Origin: Ignavibacteria bacterium
Lineage (GTDB): Bacteria; Bacteroidota; Ignavibacteria; Kapaibacteriales; Kapaibacteriaceae
Length of the DNA stretch: 64,000 nucleotides
Reading direction: 5' to 3'
Assembly (NCBI GenBank): GCA_013204605.1
Contig: JABMNI010000056.1
Location: 1 to 64,000 of the forward strand
The notes beneath the pieces were generated by a model that was not told the origin of the DNA, ran no database searches, and saw nothing but the letters and a program-made list of their open reading frames with translations. Shown here one piece after another: positions 1 to 8,353 of the stretch (positions are counted from its first letter, which is position 1; each line of letters starts with the position of its first letter). The translations under genes and the position numbers were made by a program.

Positions 1-6
1 CAATTG

Positions 7-90
7 CTCCCCGGCAGGAACTCCCCGGCAGGAACTCCCCGGCAGGAACTCCCCGGCAGGAACTCCCCGGCAGGAACTCCCCGGCAGGAA
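7..90. repeat. 14-bp minisatellite, CTCCCCGGCAGGAA x6
   Basis: Six perfect head-to-tail copies of CTCCCCGGCAGGAA. The core TCCCCGGC recurs in tandem arrays near 3.5, 4.2, 11.9, 48.1 and 61.9 kb with different linker bases. There are no unique spacers, so it is not a CRISPR array. Confidence 0.95.
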
Positions 91-182
91 CGTTTGTAAA
101 TTTGTTTTTTCAACGACATCCAATTCTAATGAGCACCATCCCCGCCTGCACCGCTTGCAATTCGCCCTACGCTTATGCTAAG

Positions 183-283
183 GCTAATGTGAAAATGTGA
201 AAATTTGAGAATGACGATCCTAAATGCAAAATCCATTTGCACACTTCCACATTTACACATTTCCACATTTCCACATTTACCAC
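183..283. repeat. AATGTGAAA / CACATTTCC repeat cluster, inverted arrangement
   Basis: The left part reads AATGTGAAAATGTGAAAATTTGAG. The right part reads CACATTTACACATTTCCACATTTCC, the same family on the other strand, so the two halves could pair. Related arrays lie at 23.56-23.71 kb and 31.30-31.33 kb. The right arm overlaps the 5' end of the sigma-factor ORF. Confidence 0.8.
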
Positions 284-794
284 CATATATCGTGAACACA
301 GCCGCATGATCTTTAACCTTGCGTTGCAGTACGTGCAGAACACATCGGATGCCGAGGAAATCACTCAGGATGTTTTTGTAACAGTGCATCAGCGGATGGA
401 TAGTTTTAAAGGCGACTCAACTATTTCAACGTGGGTGTACCGGATTGGCGTTAATAAGTGTTTAGACTTTATAAAGGCGAAAAAACGGGCGAAGCGGTTT
501 GCGTTTGTTACGTCGCTGTACAGGGACGACACCATGGAATTAGCTCACGATCCGCCAGACTTCGATCATCCGGGTGTGTTGCTTGAAAATAGGGAAGATC
601 TGCAGCGTCTGTTTGGATTCATTAATCAATTGCCGGATAATCAGCGGACCGCGCTCATCCTCCATAAAATCGAAGACCAGTCTCAGAGTGACGTCGCGGA
701 GATAATGGGGATTACCGTAAAGGCCGTGGAGAGTCTGGTGCAACGGGCCAAAGCAAACCTGTTAAAGAAAATCCACGAGGTGAACGAGGGATGA
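237..794 (+). CDS. ECF (sigma-70 family) RNA polymerase sigma factor
   Basis: A small sigma factor with region 2 (about residues 24-85, 'DAEEITQDVFVTVHQ', 'STISTWVYRIGVNKCLDFIK') and region 4 (about 130-180, 'LPDNQRTALILHKIEDQSQSDVAEIMGITVKAVESL' type). It probably directs the genes downstream, which encode envelope and copper-linked proteins. The listed start is TTG. The first 16 residues ('FTHFHISTFTT') are translated from the CACATTTCC repeat, so the native N-terminus may have been replaced by repeat DNA. An ATG at 306 would remove the start of region 2.1. The identity is secure; the start is not. Confidence 0.85.
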   Translation: MHTSTFTHFHISTFTTIYREHSRMIFNLALQYVQNTSDAEEITQDVFVTVHQRMDSFKGDSTISTWVYRIGVNKCLDFIKAKKRAKRFAFVTSLYRDDTMELAHDPPDFDHPGVLLENREDLQRLFGFINQLPDNQRTALILHKIEDQSQSDVAEIMGITVKAVESLVQRAKANLLKKIHEVNEG

Positions 795-909
795 AAACAA
801 GAACATCGTCTAAACTATTTGCCAACGCTACACACAATTTCTAAACACAATTGCAACACATATTTGCAACACACACAATAACTACACACACATTTCGATT
901 GCGCACACA

Positions 910-1206
910 ATGAACATTAACGATCTCGACAAAATTCAAAAAGTGGATGCGCCCCCTTACCTTTATGAAAAAATTCTGAACCGTATTGAGGATTCAAAAA
1001 AGAGTGCCAGCCTTTCCACACGTGTAAAAACTTCAAAAGTAATCAGTCCGCTTGGCGTTCGGTGGGCCATTGCAGCGTCCTTTATATTTATTGCTGCACT
1101 GAATGTTGGCGCGTTTGTTAAACTGACGCAAACTCAAAAATCAGATTCGATTTCAATGCTCGCAAAGTCCATGCGAATCACTCAGACTAACTCTCTGTAT
1201 CAATGA
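910..1206 (+). CDS. small single-pass membrane protein, possible anti-sigma partner
   Basis: 98 residues: a polar N-terminal segment (about 1-50), one transmembrane helix ('WAIAASFIFIAALNVGAFV', about residues 57-77) and a short outside tail. I do not recognise a named domain. Its place directly after an ECF sigma gene, and a cytoplasmic-tail-plus-one-helix layout, fit an anti-sigma factor, but no zinc-finger motif (HxxxCxxC) is visible. It overlaps the next gene by ATGA, which indicates translational coupling. The 115-bp gap before it is rich in ACACA runs. Confidence 0.6.
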   Translation: MNINDLDKIQKVDAPPYLYEKILNRIEDSKKSASLSTRVKTSKVISPLGVRWAIAASFIFIAALNVGAFVKLTQTQKSDSISMLAKSMRITQTNSLYQ

Positions 1207-1730
1207 AAAAAACTACACTTCTCGTCGCGCTCTGCGTATTCATGGGTCTCATAAACGTCGGGTTGCTCTGGTGGATGCTATCAGGTCCGCCGCATCTAAA
1301 ACACGAAGGACCTCGCAACATTATTATTGAACGCCTAGATTTCGATGCTGGTCAGGGGGCTAGGTACGACGTGTTAATTGCAGACCACCGTAAAAGCATT
1401 CGTGCAATTGAGAAAAAAATATTCAATGAAAAGAATGCATTGTTTTCGTTACTTGATTTAAATGGAAACATCGAACATGATAAATCCAACGAAACGGATG
1501 AGTCGAAAAAATCTCGTACAACGGCGCAGATGTCTGCCGATTCCATTGCTGGAATCATCGGTCAATTACAACGAGAAATTGAGCTTGTTAACTTCCATCA
1601 CTTTTCTGAATTACGATCCATTTGCCGTCCAAATCAAATTGCGAATTACAACGCTTTGTGTTCTGAATTAGCCGAACTGTTTGCGCCGCCGCACATGGGC
1701 GGGGGACGCAAGGATGGTCCACCACGGTGA
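1203..1730 (+). CDS. CpxP/ZraP-like periplasmic protein
   Basis: 175 residues: an N-terminal membrane anchor or signal ('LLVALCVFMGLINVGLLWWML'), then a charged alpha-helical region ('ADHRKSIRAIEKKIFNEKNALFSLL' and a second helix near 'QREIELVNFHHFSELRSIC'), then a Gly/Pro/His tail 'PPHMGGGRKDGPPR'. Paired amphipathic helices with a metal-friendly tail are typical of the Spy/CpxP/ZraP periplasmic metal or stress sensors. Family assignment is by layout, not by a diagnostic motif. It is coupled by overlap to both neighbours and sits between a sigma factor and copper-protein genes, so a metal-stress role is plausible. Confidence 0.6.
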   Translation: MKKTTLLVALCVFMGLINVGLLWWMLSGPPHLKHEGPRNIIIERLDFDAGQGARYDVLIADHRKSIRAIEKKIFNEKNALFSLLDLNGNIEHDKSNETDESKKSRTTAQMSADSIAGIIGQLQREIELVNFHHFSELRSICRPNQIANYNALCSELAELFAPPHMGGGRKDGPPR

Positions 1731-1735
1731 GCGCC

Positions 1736-2452
1736 ATGAGGAACTTGTTCGCAATTGTGTTTGCGGTTTGCATGGCTCACGCAAAAGCAACCGCAAACGA
1801 TTCAGAAATTGTTTTGAACATTCGGTGCGTTTATGGCGAGCATCAAATTGACCTTTCCCGTGGACCGTTCCAGGCGAACGATGAACTACAAACACAGATT
1901 GATGTGCTTCGTTTTTATCTGTCGGACATTCAGTTGTTGCAGAACGATTCGATTGTATATCGAGAACCAAATAGTTTTCATTTGGTCGATGCGTCCTTGA
2001 CGGGGAGCATGAGAATACTGGTGGACAAATTCAATATGAATGGTGGGAAATCTGGGAAAGCCCCTTTCAATAAAATCCGATTCAGTGTGGGAATAGACAG
2101 CGCGACCAATGTTGGCGGGGCAATGGCGGGGGACCTCGACCCTACTCGCGGCATGTATTGGACGTGGCAGAGCGGATATATCAATGTGAAGTTGGAGGGT
2201 AAAAGCAAAAAGAGTTCGGCAGCAGCGCACGACTTTCAATTGCATTTAGGGGGCTATGCAGAACCGAATAATAGTTTACAGATTGTTATGATTAGGACGA
2301 AGGAAGTAAACAACGTTACTATTGAATTGGATGTGAAAAAGTTTATCGACGCAGTAAATATGGGTGAAAATCATCATGTAATGTCGCCTAGTCTATTTGC
2401 CGTGTTGTTGTCGAAATTCTTTGCCGATGCGTTTTCAGTAAAATCACAATGA
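1736..2452 (+). CDS. mbnP: MbnP-family copper-binding periplasmic protein
   Basis: Signal peptide 'MRNLFAIVFAVCMAHAKATA', then an MbnP-type beta-sandwich. Diagnostic stretches are 'DVLRFYLSDIQLLQND' and 'GDLDPTRGMYWTWQSGYINVKLEG'. In the MbnP family a Trp is oxidised to kynurenine by the partner dihaem enzyme MbnH and forms part of a copper site; the Trp-rich 'GMYWTWQSGY' is the conserved region here, though which Trp is modified cannot be told from sequence. The ORF track starts at GTG 1727; I prefer ATG 1736 because it gives a clean signal peptide. mbnH follows with an ATGA overlap. Confidence 0.85.
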   Translation: MRNLFAIVFAVCMAHAKATANDSEIVLNIRCVYGEHQIDLSRGPFQANDELQTQIDVLRFYLSDIQLLQNDSIVYREPNSFHLVDASLTGSMRILVDKFNMNGGKSGKAPFNKIRFSVGIDSATNVGGAMAGDLDPTRGMYWTWQSGYINVKLEGKSKKSSAAAHDFQLHLGGYAEPNNSLQIVMIRTKEVNNVTIELDVKKFIDAVNMGENHHVMSPSLFAVLLSKFFADAFSVKSQ

Positions 2453-3480
2453 ACCGATTGAGAAAAATCGCCACGATATTCGCATTGAGTTTACTTGCCA
2501 TGTTTACGGTTGCATTCCACAATGATCGCTTGTTATTCATTGTTCCAGACGGATGGCCAGCGCCGGTATACGACTTCTCGAAGAATGAACTGACTCAAGA
2601 GAAAGTAGAGCTGGGAAGGAAAATATTCTACGATCCTATTCTGTCGGGCAACAACACCGTTTCATGTGAAAACTGCCACTCTCCGTACACCGCGTTTACA
2701 CATGTAGACCATGCGTTGAGTCACGGCATTGAAGATCGAATTGGCACGCGCAATTCACCCGCACTGATGAACCTTGCATGGCAAAGTAGTTTTATGCGCG
2801 ACGGTGCCATTAACCACCTGGACATGCAGGCGTTGGCGCCCATAAGCAGTCACACGGAAATGGACAGCGACATTTCTGACGTGGTAAAAAAGTTATCGGC
2901 GCATGATGAGTATCCAAAACTTTTCGCCGCCGTCTATGGCAGGGGAGAAATCACGGGCGAGAAAATTCTGAAGTCGCTGTCGGCCTTCATGCTCACCCTC
3001 ATTTCCGGTAGCTCCCGTTACGACAGTGTGGGCAGGGGGCTTACCAGTTACACCACGCAGGAAAACAACGGCTATCAAATATTCAAACGCAGTTGTTCCA
3101 CCTGCCACGTTGAGCCGCTCTTTACAAACGACCAGTTCATGAACAACGGTCTACCGGCAGACTCAGCACTGGCCGATCTTGGCAGGTACAACGTAACAAA
3201 GAACCCCGCAGATTTTCTGAAGTTCAAGGTGCCAACGTTACGGAATATCGAATTTTCATTTCCCTATATGCACGACGGAAGATTCAGGAACTTGTCGCAG
3301 GTGCTCAATCACTACACCACAGGCATTGTGCAAAGCATTTCTCTCGCAGAACAGCTCCAGTACCCCATTCGCCTCACCTCTAACGAGAAGGTGGACCTAA
3401 CAGCCTTCCTCTTGACACTAACGGACAAATCGTTTTTGTTTAATCCGCGGTTTGTAGCGCCGCGGCGCCCTACGCGGTAG
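2449..3480 (+). CDS. mbnH: MbnH-like dihaem cytochrome c peroxidase family enzyme
   Basis: 343 residues with a signal/anchor segment (about 5-23) and two CxxCH haem c sites ('CENCH', 73-77; 'CSTCH', 216-220), as in the MauG/CcpA/MbnH superfamily. 'KVPTLRNIEFSFPYMHDGRFRNLSQVLNHY' is the usual C-terminal signature of these dihaem proteins. Overlap with mbnP supports the job of oxidising a Trp in MbnP rather than acting as a general peroxidase. The stop codon is followed at once by a CCCCGG minisatellite. Confidence 0.88.
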   Translation: MNRLRKIATIFALSLLAMFTVAFHNDRLLFIVPDGWPAPVYDFSKNELTQEKVELGRKIFYDPILSGNNTVSCENCHSPYTAFTHVDHALSHGIEDRIGTRNSPALMNLAWQSSFMRDGAINHLDMQALAPISSHTEMDSDISDVVKKLSAHDEYPKLFAAVYGRGEITGEKILKSLSAFMLTLISGSSRYDSVGRGLTSYTTQENNGYQIFKRSCSTCHVEPLFTNDQFMNNGLPADSALADLGRYNVTKNPADFLKFKVPTLRNIEFSFPYMHDGRFRNLSQVLNHYTTGIVQSISLAEQLQYPIRLTSNEKVDLTAFLLTLTDKSFLFNPRFVAPRRPTR

Positions 3481-3481
3481 G

Positions 3482-3542
3482 CTTCCCCGGCAACGACAGC
3501 CGCTTCCCCGGCAGGAACTCCCCGGCAGGAACTCCCCGGCAG
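3482..3542. repeat. degenerate CTTCCCCGGCA / CTCCCCGGCAGGAA minisatellite
   Basis: Starts one base after the mbnH stop codon. It holds about five TCCCCGGC cores, the last ones being perfect copies of the unit at 7-90. With the array at 4208-4272 it brackets the RAYT gene. Confidence 0.85.
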
Positions 3543-3655
3543 AAAGTGTCACACTTTTACAAGTACAAGACACGATAGGGATAACCAACTTTTTAGTCGT
3601 CTGTTTAAGCCCTAAGCTTAAGAGTCGATACCATAATTAATCCATAGGAGACGTT

Positions 3656-4204
3656 ATGCCTAGACGCAAAATTCAATTCTATTCAGGAGGTTTATACCAC
3701 GTATTAAATAGAGGGGCCTTCAAACATCGTGTATTTGAAAAAGACAAGTATTGTCGGGAATTTCTAAGGCTGCTCAAAACATACAGTGAAAGGTTTCAGA
3801 TATCAATTGTTGCCTATTGCATTATGCCGAATCACTTCCATCTCGTAGTTAGACAGGAGGGCCCCCATTCCGTATCAATATTTATGCGGTGTGTGTCGCA
3901 CAGATTTGCCATGTACTACAATCTAATGCAGAAGAAAACGGGAGTTGTTTTCGAAGACAGATTCAAGTGCATCAGCGTTTCTGACGACTCCTATATGTAC
4001 ACGCTGATAAGCTACGTCCACCTCAATCCAGTAAAGGCTCGCCTTTGCAAACATCCCAAAGATTGGTTGTACTCTAATTTCAATGCTTTCGTGGGAAAGA
4101 AGGCGGATACGATTACCAATTCAATTGCGGTGCATGACTTGTTCGGCGACCTGGAATCTTATAAAAGCGTTATGACTGACAATCTTCGAAAGCTGAAATT
4201 CTGA
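3656..4204 (+). CDS. REP-associated tyrosine transposase (RAYT, Y1_Tnp domain)
   Basis: 182 residues with the HUH single-strand nuclease fold of the IS200/IS605-related RAYT family: 'YHVLNRGA' (about 15-22), the metal-binding 'PNHFHLVV' (HUH, about 58-65) and 'SYVHLNPVKARL' (about 120-132). RAYTs are domesticated, single-copy transposases that process repetitive extragenic palindromes flanking them. A clear Shine-Dalgarno AGGAG lies at 3647-3651, unusual among its neighbours. The gene sits between CCCCGG-core minisatellites at 3482-3542 and 4208-4272, which are candidate substrates. The ORF looks intact. Confidence 0.92.
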   Translation: MPRRKIQFYSGGLYHVLNRGAFKHRVFEKDKYCREFLRLLKTYSERFQISIVAYCIMPNHFHLVVRQEGPHSVSIFMRCVSHRFAMYYNLMQKKTGVVFEDRFKCISVSDDSYMYTLISYVHLNPVKARLCKHPKDWLYSNFNAFVGKKADTITNSIAVHDLFGDLESYKSVMTDNLRKLKF

Positions 4205-4207
4205 CGA

Positions 4208-4309
4208 ATTCCTCCCCGGCAGCGGCCTCCTCCCCGGCAGGAACTCCCCGGCAGCGGCCTCCTCCCCGGCAGCGGCAATTCGTAATTCATAATTCGTAAT
4301 TCGTAATTC
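4208..4309. repeat. TCCCCGGCAGCGGC minisatellite plus AATTCGTAATTC repeats
   Basis: At least four TCCCCGGCAG cores with CGGCC or GAAC linkers (4208-4272), then four copies of AATTCGTAATTC-like sequence up to the stop codon of the SulP gene. It is the right flank of the RAYT gene. Confidence 0.85.
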
Positions 4310-5839
4310 TCAGACCCGGTCTACCGCTACGATGTACGTCGGATCTTCCATCACATTCACGTCGATGATTTCCTCTGCATTCTTGAGGAGCAATTTGCAG
4401 TCTGGGCTCAGGTGCTTGAGGTGGATCTTTTTGCCGACCTTTAAATAACGCTCGGTGATTTTGTTGAGGGCTTCTATGGCCGACATGTCTACAACTCTGC
4501 TCTCGGCGAAGTCGATGATTACTTCGTGAGGGTCGTGGAGGACGTCGAATTTATCGTTGAAGGCGGAGACGGATCCGAAGAACAGTGGACCATATATCTC
4601 GTAGTGTTTTATGCCGGCAGCGTCGATGTGCTTTCGTGCGCGAATGCGTTTTGCGTTGTCCCACGCAAAAACCAATGCAGAAATTATCACGCCAATTATC
4701 ACAGCAAGTGCAAGATTATGGAGGAACACGGTAACGAGTGTAACCAGCACCATTACAAAAATATCCGACCTAGGCATCTTTGTAAACGTGCGCAGGCTGG
4801 CCCACTCAAACGTTCCAATTGATACCATGATCATGAGACCAGTCAAAGCCGCCATGGGAACTTGCTCGATCAAACTTGAGCCGAACATTACGAACACGAG
4901 CAACATTACCGATGCTACTACACCGGATACTCGAGCGCGAGCGCCATTTGAAACGTTGATCAAACTCTGTCCGATCATGGCGCAGCCGCCCATACCAGAA
5001 AAGAAACCCGACAGAATGTTAGCGGCACCTTGCGCAACGGCCTCTTTGTTACTGCGACCTCGAGTCTCGGTAATCTCATCAACAATGTTCAGCGTCAGCA
5101 AACTTTCAATCAATCCCACACCCGCAACAATTGCGGCGAACGGAAAAATAATTTGTAGCGTTTCAAAAGTGAATGGGAGAAATGGAATGTGGAAAGGGGG
5201 AAAGCCCCCTTGAATAGAAGCGATATCGCCGACAGTTTTTGTGTCGATTCCGAATGCAGCTACAATTCCAAACACAACCAAAATTGCGGTGAGCGATGCG
5301 GGGACGGCCTTGGTGATTCTGGGGAGGCCCCAGATAATTAGCATGGTGAGAAAAACAAGTCCAAGTAAAATGTACAGCGCGGGTCCGCCCAACCAGTTTC
5401 CAGCGACGTCTTTGAATTGGTCTAACTGCGACATAAAAATTATCACAGCCAAGCCATTAACGAAACCGAAAATCACGGGGTGCGGGACTAGGCGAATAAG
5501 TTTGCCGAGCCGCAGGAAACCTGCTGTCATTTGCATTAGGCCGGCTAGTACCACCGTTGCAAAAACGTATTCAACGCCGTGTGTTTTTGCGAGTACAACT
5601 ACAACTACGGCGACGGCACCGGTTGCGCCAGAGATCATGCCGGGACGTCCACCGAACAACGATGTGACAAGGCCCATCACGAACGCTGCGTAGAGTCCGG
5701 TGAGCGGCGAAAGACCGGCTATCAAGGCAAACGCAACAGCTTCGGGCACTAATGCTAACGCAACCGTAAGACCCGAAAGAACCTCGATTTTGTAGTCAAC
5801 CTTACGCGACAAATCAAAGAAATTCAAATATTTTTCCAT
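4310..5839 (-). CDS. SulP-family anion permease with STAS domain
   Basis: 509 residues: about 10-12 membrane helices (about 20-390) beginning with the SulP signature 'DYKIEVLSGLTVALALVPEAVAFALIAG', then a cytoplasmic STAS domain (about 410-505, 'VDMSAIEALNKITERYLKVGKKIHLKHL'). SulP proteins carry sulfate, bicarbonate or other anions; the substrate cannot be told from sequence. It stands alone on the minus strand, divergent from the beta-propeller gene, and is a distant paralogue of the SulP gene at 39022. Start ATG 5839 agrees with family N-termini. Confidence 0.9.
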   Translation of the reverse strand: MEKYLNFFDLSRKVDYKIEVLSGLTVALALVPEAVAFALIAGLSPLTGLYAAFVMGLVTSLFGGRPGMISGATGAVAVVVVVLAKTHGVEYVFATVVLAGLMQMTAGFLRLGKLIRLVPHPVIFGFVNGLAVIIFMSQLDQFKDVAGNWLGGPALYILLGLVFLTMLIIWGLPRITKAVPASLTAILVVFGIVAAFGIDTKTVGDIASIQGGFPPFHIPFLPFTFETLQIIFPFAAIVAGVGLIESLLTLNIVDEITETRGRSNKEAVAQGAANILSGFFSGMGGCAMIGQSLINVSNGARARVSGVVASVMLLVFVMFGSSLIEQVPMAALTGLMIMVSIGTFEWASLRTFTKMPRSDIFVMVLVTLVTVFLHNLALAVIIGVIISALVFAWDNAKRIRARKHIDAAGIKHYEIYGPLFFGSVSAFNDKFDVLHDPHEVIIDFAESRVVDMSAIEALNKITERYLKVGKKIHLKHLSPDCKLLLKNAEEIIDVNVMEDPTYIVAVDRV

Positions 5840-6003
5840 TGCCGCAAGTTACGGGTACAAGAGTGAACAGGATGAAAGCGTAAGTATGTTATTTTGTTAC
5901 GTTATATAATTTGTTCAAAAACAAAAACAAGCAGCATGGCACAGCAAATTGGAACAAAAGCAAATCCGTCGAAATTTGAAACTCCTCCGCGCTGGAGTAT
6001 TTT

Positions 6004-8148
6004 ATGAAATACTACGGCATAGTTTCAGCAGGGTATTATGCTTTCTATCGCGCCCTCACTCATTCGAGAGTGTATTTAGCAGCGTTCACTTTACTTTCCG
6101 CTTTTCTTTGCACTTCAATCGTAACAGTTTCTGTTCAAGCGCAAACGAAGGACCGCCGAGCAGTGTTAGATGTTCAGGGCAAAGTAGCGGAGCTAACGGT
6201 TTCTCCCGACGAAAATATTTGGCTTGTGACGTCGTACGGCAACACCTACGTTACCGTTGACGCTAAAACCGAACTGACTGATTGGCACATCGATACTCCG
6301 CTGAAAAATTTGTCCGAAAGTATTGATGTCAAGTCTGCCGACCTATCAAGAATTACGTTCTTCAATGAAAATGTTGCCATAATGACGGGCTACATTGTTT
6401 ATGTAAAAGGTGAATCGCCTATACATGGCATATTGCGCACCGAGGATGGTGGACACACGTGGCAGTTTGTTGAATATGATTTTAACGGGACGGTGTATAG
6501 TGCCTATGCTAAATCCACAGGAGAAGCGTGGCTGACTACCAGCGCTGTTAATCAATTGTATTACACAAAAGATTACGGTAATACATGGACTGCAAAGAGG
6601 ACTATTTTGAAATCATCGTCTGACTTTGAGGTATCATCTCGCGTCTTTGCTATTTGCATGCGGGATTCCCAGCACGGAATTGCTGGGTCGGAAATAGGCA
6701 AGGCTTTCGTAACCGATGACAACTGGGAGACGGCAACGTTGTTTCTTACTCCTCGAGATATGTCATTGATACCTCGAACACAACTCTCCTCCGAACTCCG
6801 GAGAATGCCGCGTAAAATTACCATCGTCTCTACTAATGGAGTGCAACGAATGGCATATTGGAAAAACTACGTCGTTATTGTACAGGATAAACATGCCTTT
6901 TACGCTGAGAAGAACACAACTCAATGGAAAGCCTTTCCATCAGATTTGATTGAGTTTGGAGTAGATGCACGCACCGGTACACTGTTCGGCGTTACAAAGG
7001 AAAACAAAATTGTTTCTCACTCTACACCTTCCGACTTTAAAATTATTGCCCAACTTCCCGCTGATGAAATTCTTGTCGATGTACAAGCAGTGAATGGCTC
7101 GCTGTACGTGCTGGGACGTGACAATCACGTTTTCAAGATTAATGGAAAGGGGCTTACCAGATTTGAATTGTACACTTCTGATCATAGTATTCCTACGCCG
7201 GAGATTGTTAAATCGGCAGGTAAGTTTGCGTGGGGTCTGAGCAAAAACGAATTGTATGTTTCAGAAAATGGAGTTGATGACTGGGTACGTGAGCAGACGT
7301 TGGACTTCAACGCTGATAACTTTAGAATAGTTGACGAGCAGAAAATAATCTTGTGGGACGGTATTTCCAAGAGCTACGAATATTCGCGAGGGAGTAACAA
7401 CGTTGCTGAGTATCATCAAAAGAATCCACTAAAGAACTTTTTAAGTTCGCCGCTTCAATCAATTTCAATTGCGATTTCAGGATCGGGCGAGTACCAAGGG
7501 TACAGTATGTTGCTAGTCTACAACAGTAGTTCGAATTCGGATTTGAAGTCAGGCGAGTTAGTAGAATACAACTACCATCCTGAATATACAAATCCATTTC
7601 AAAAAACAATTGACAAAACTCAAATTCAAAATGTTCTAACGGAAGTCAGCGCATCGCCCGAAGCTCCACCAAGGTATGCAGACTTTCAAATTAGTGGCCC
7701 CGAAATACAAAAGTATTTGCATATGGTAAAAACTGAACGAGGTAACAGTACCAGAGCTGAGTTAGCGGATGAGGGGGCTCGGATGAAGAAATATTACCCA
7801 ACGGTACCAACGTTGTTGGACACATTGAATCCGCATATTATTAAGTCTGCCATTGAGCAGTCCCTAAAGCCCCTTGACAAAACAATTGAATTTACACAAA
7901 CGGTGAAGTTTATAAATCAGAATGCCGATACCGTGACGGTGGTACGTAGCATGGGAACCAGGATGGCGCTTTACTATATCCCATGGACGATTGAATACAT
8001 GGATCAAAAAATCGTTTCGTATAACGTGAATCTTTCTCAAAGCATTGTATCGTTGCTTCCAGAGCGTTACGTGATAAGTCAATTTTTTAAAGGCGAACAG
8101 CTGTTGCTCATGTTGGCAGACTATCTGTTTTCTGAGCAGAACAGGTAA
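6004..8148 (+). CDS. secreted beta-propeller (Ycf48/BNR-like) protein, family A copy 1
   Basis: 714 residues: long signal peptide ('VYLAAFTLLSAFLCTSIVTVSVQAQ', about 22-47), then BNR-like propeller blades with 'RTEDGGHTWQFVEYD' and 'YTKDYGNTWTAKRT' (Asp-box-like), then a C-terminal alpha-rich region (about 560-714). It shares layout and length with the 713-residue protein at 26621. Ycf48-like propellers often act as assembly factors or surface binding modules; no catalytic residues are apparent. Two ARGGGGCT motifs on opposite strands lie near its 3' end. It appears monocistronic. Confidence 0.7.
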   Translation: MKYYGIVSAGYYAFYRALTHSRVYLAAFTLLSAFLCTSIVTVSVQAQTKDRRAVLDVQGKVAELTVSPDENIWLVTSYGNTYVTVDAKTELTDWHIDTPLKNLSESIDVKSADLSRITFFNENVAIMTGYIVYVKGESPIHGILRTEDGGHTWQFVEYDFNGTVYSAYAKSTGEAWLTTSAVNQLYYTKDYGNTWTAKRTILKSSSDFEVSSRVFAICMRDSQHGIAGSEIGKAFVTDDNWETATLFLTPRDMSLIPRTQLSSELRRMPRKITIVSTNGVQRMAYWKNYVVIVQDKHAFYAEKNTTQWKAFPSDLIEFGVDARTGTLFGVTKENKIVSHSTPSDFKIIAQLPADEILVDVQAVNGSLYVLGRDNHVFKINGKGLTRFELYTSDHSIPTPEIVKSAGKFAWGLSKNELYVSENGVDDWVREQTLDFNADNFRIVDEQKIILWDGISKSYEYSRGSNNVAEYHQKNPLKNFLSSPLQSISIAISGSGEYQGYSMLLVYNSSSNSDLKSGELVEYNYHPEYTNPFQKTIDKTQIQNVLTEVSASPEAPPRYADFQISGPEIQKYLHMVKTERGNSTRAELADEGARMKKYYPTVPTLLDTLNPHIIKSAIEQSLKPLDKTIEFTQTVKFINQNADTVTVVRSMGTRMALYYIPWTIEYMDQKIVSYNVNLSQSIVSLLPERYVISQFFKGEQLLLMLADYLFSEQNR

Positions 8149-8249
8149 CAAGACTCATGTAGTGAAATGAACGACTGTTTCAGTTGGTAGGTGACTATAT
8201 GACTCGTCCTGACGAACGCTGACACCACAGTGGTCGAGGCATAAATAAG

Positions 8250-8284
8250 ATTTAAGTGTCTATTATCTTAAATGTGTATATTTG
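8250..8284 (+). promoter_or_regulatory. candidate operator (ATTTAAG-N10-CTTAAAT) and -7 element for nirK
   Basis: A perfect 7-bp inverted repeat, ATTTAAG (8250-8256) and CTTAAAT (8267-8273), is followed by TATATTTG (8277-8284), matching the Bacteroidetes -7 consensus TAnnTTTG. The palindrome covers the expected -33 region of the nirK promoter, a usual place for a nitric-oxide or redox regulator (NsrR or Crp/FNR type). The regulator is not identified. Confidence 0.5.
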
Positions 8285-8353
8285 TAGTAAGAATCTCAGT
8301 CGGCAGTGCACAACCCTGGCCGATTTCTAACTCACATTTACACGGTCATCGAC

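Noticed and set aside
7-90. Possible CRISPR array
   Set aside because: Units are 14 bp, perfectly tandem and without spacers; no cas genes in the window.
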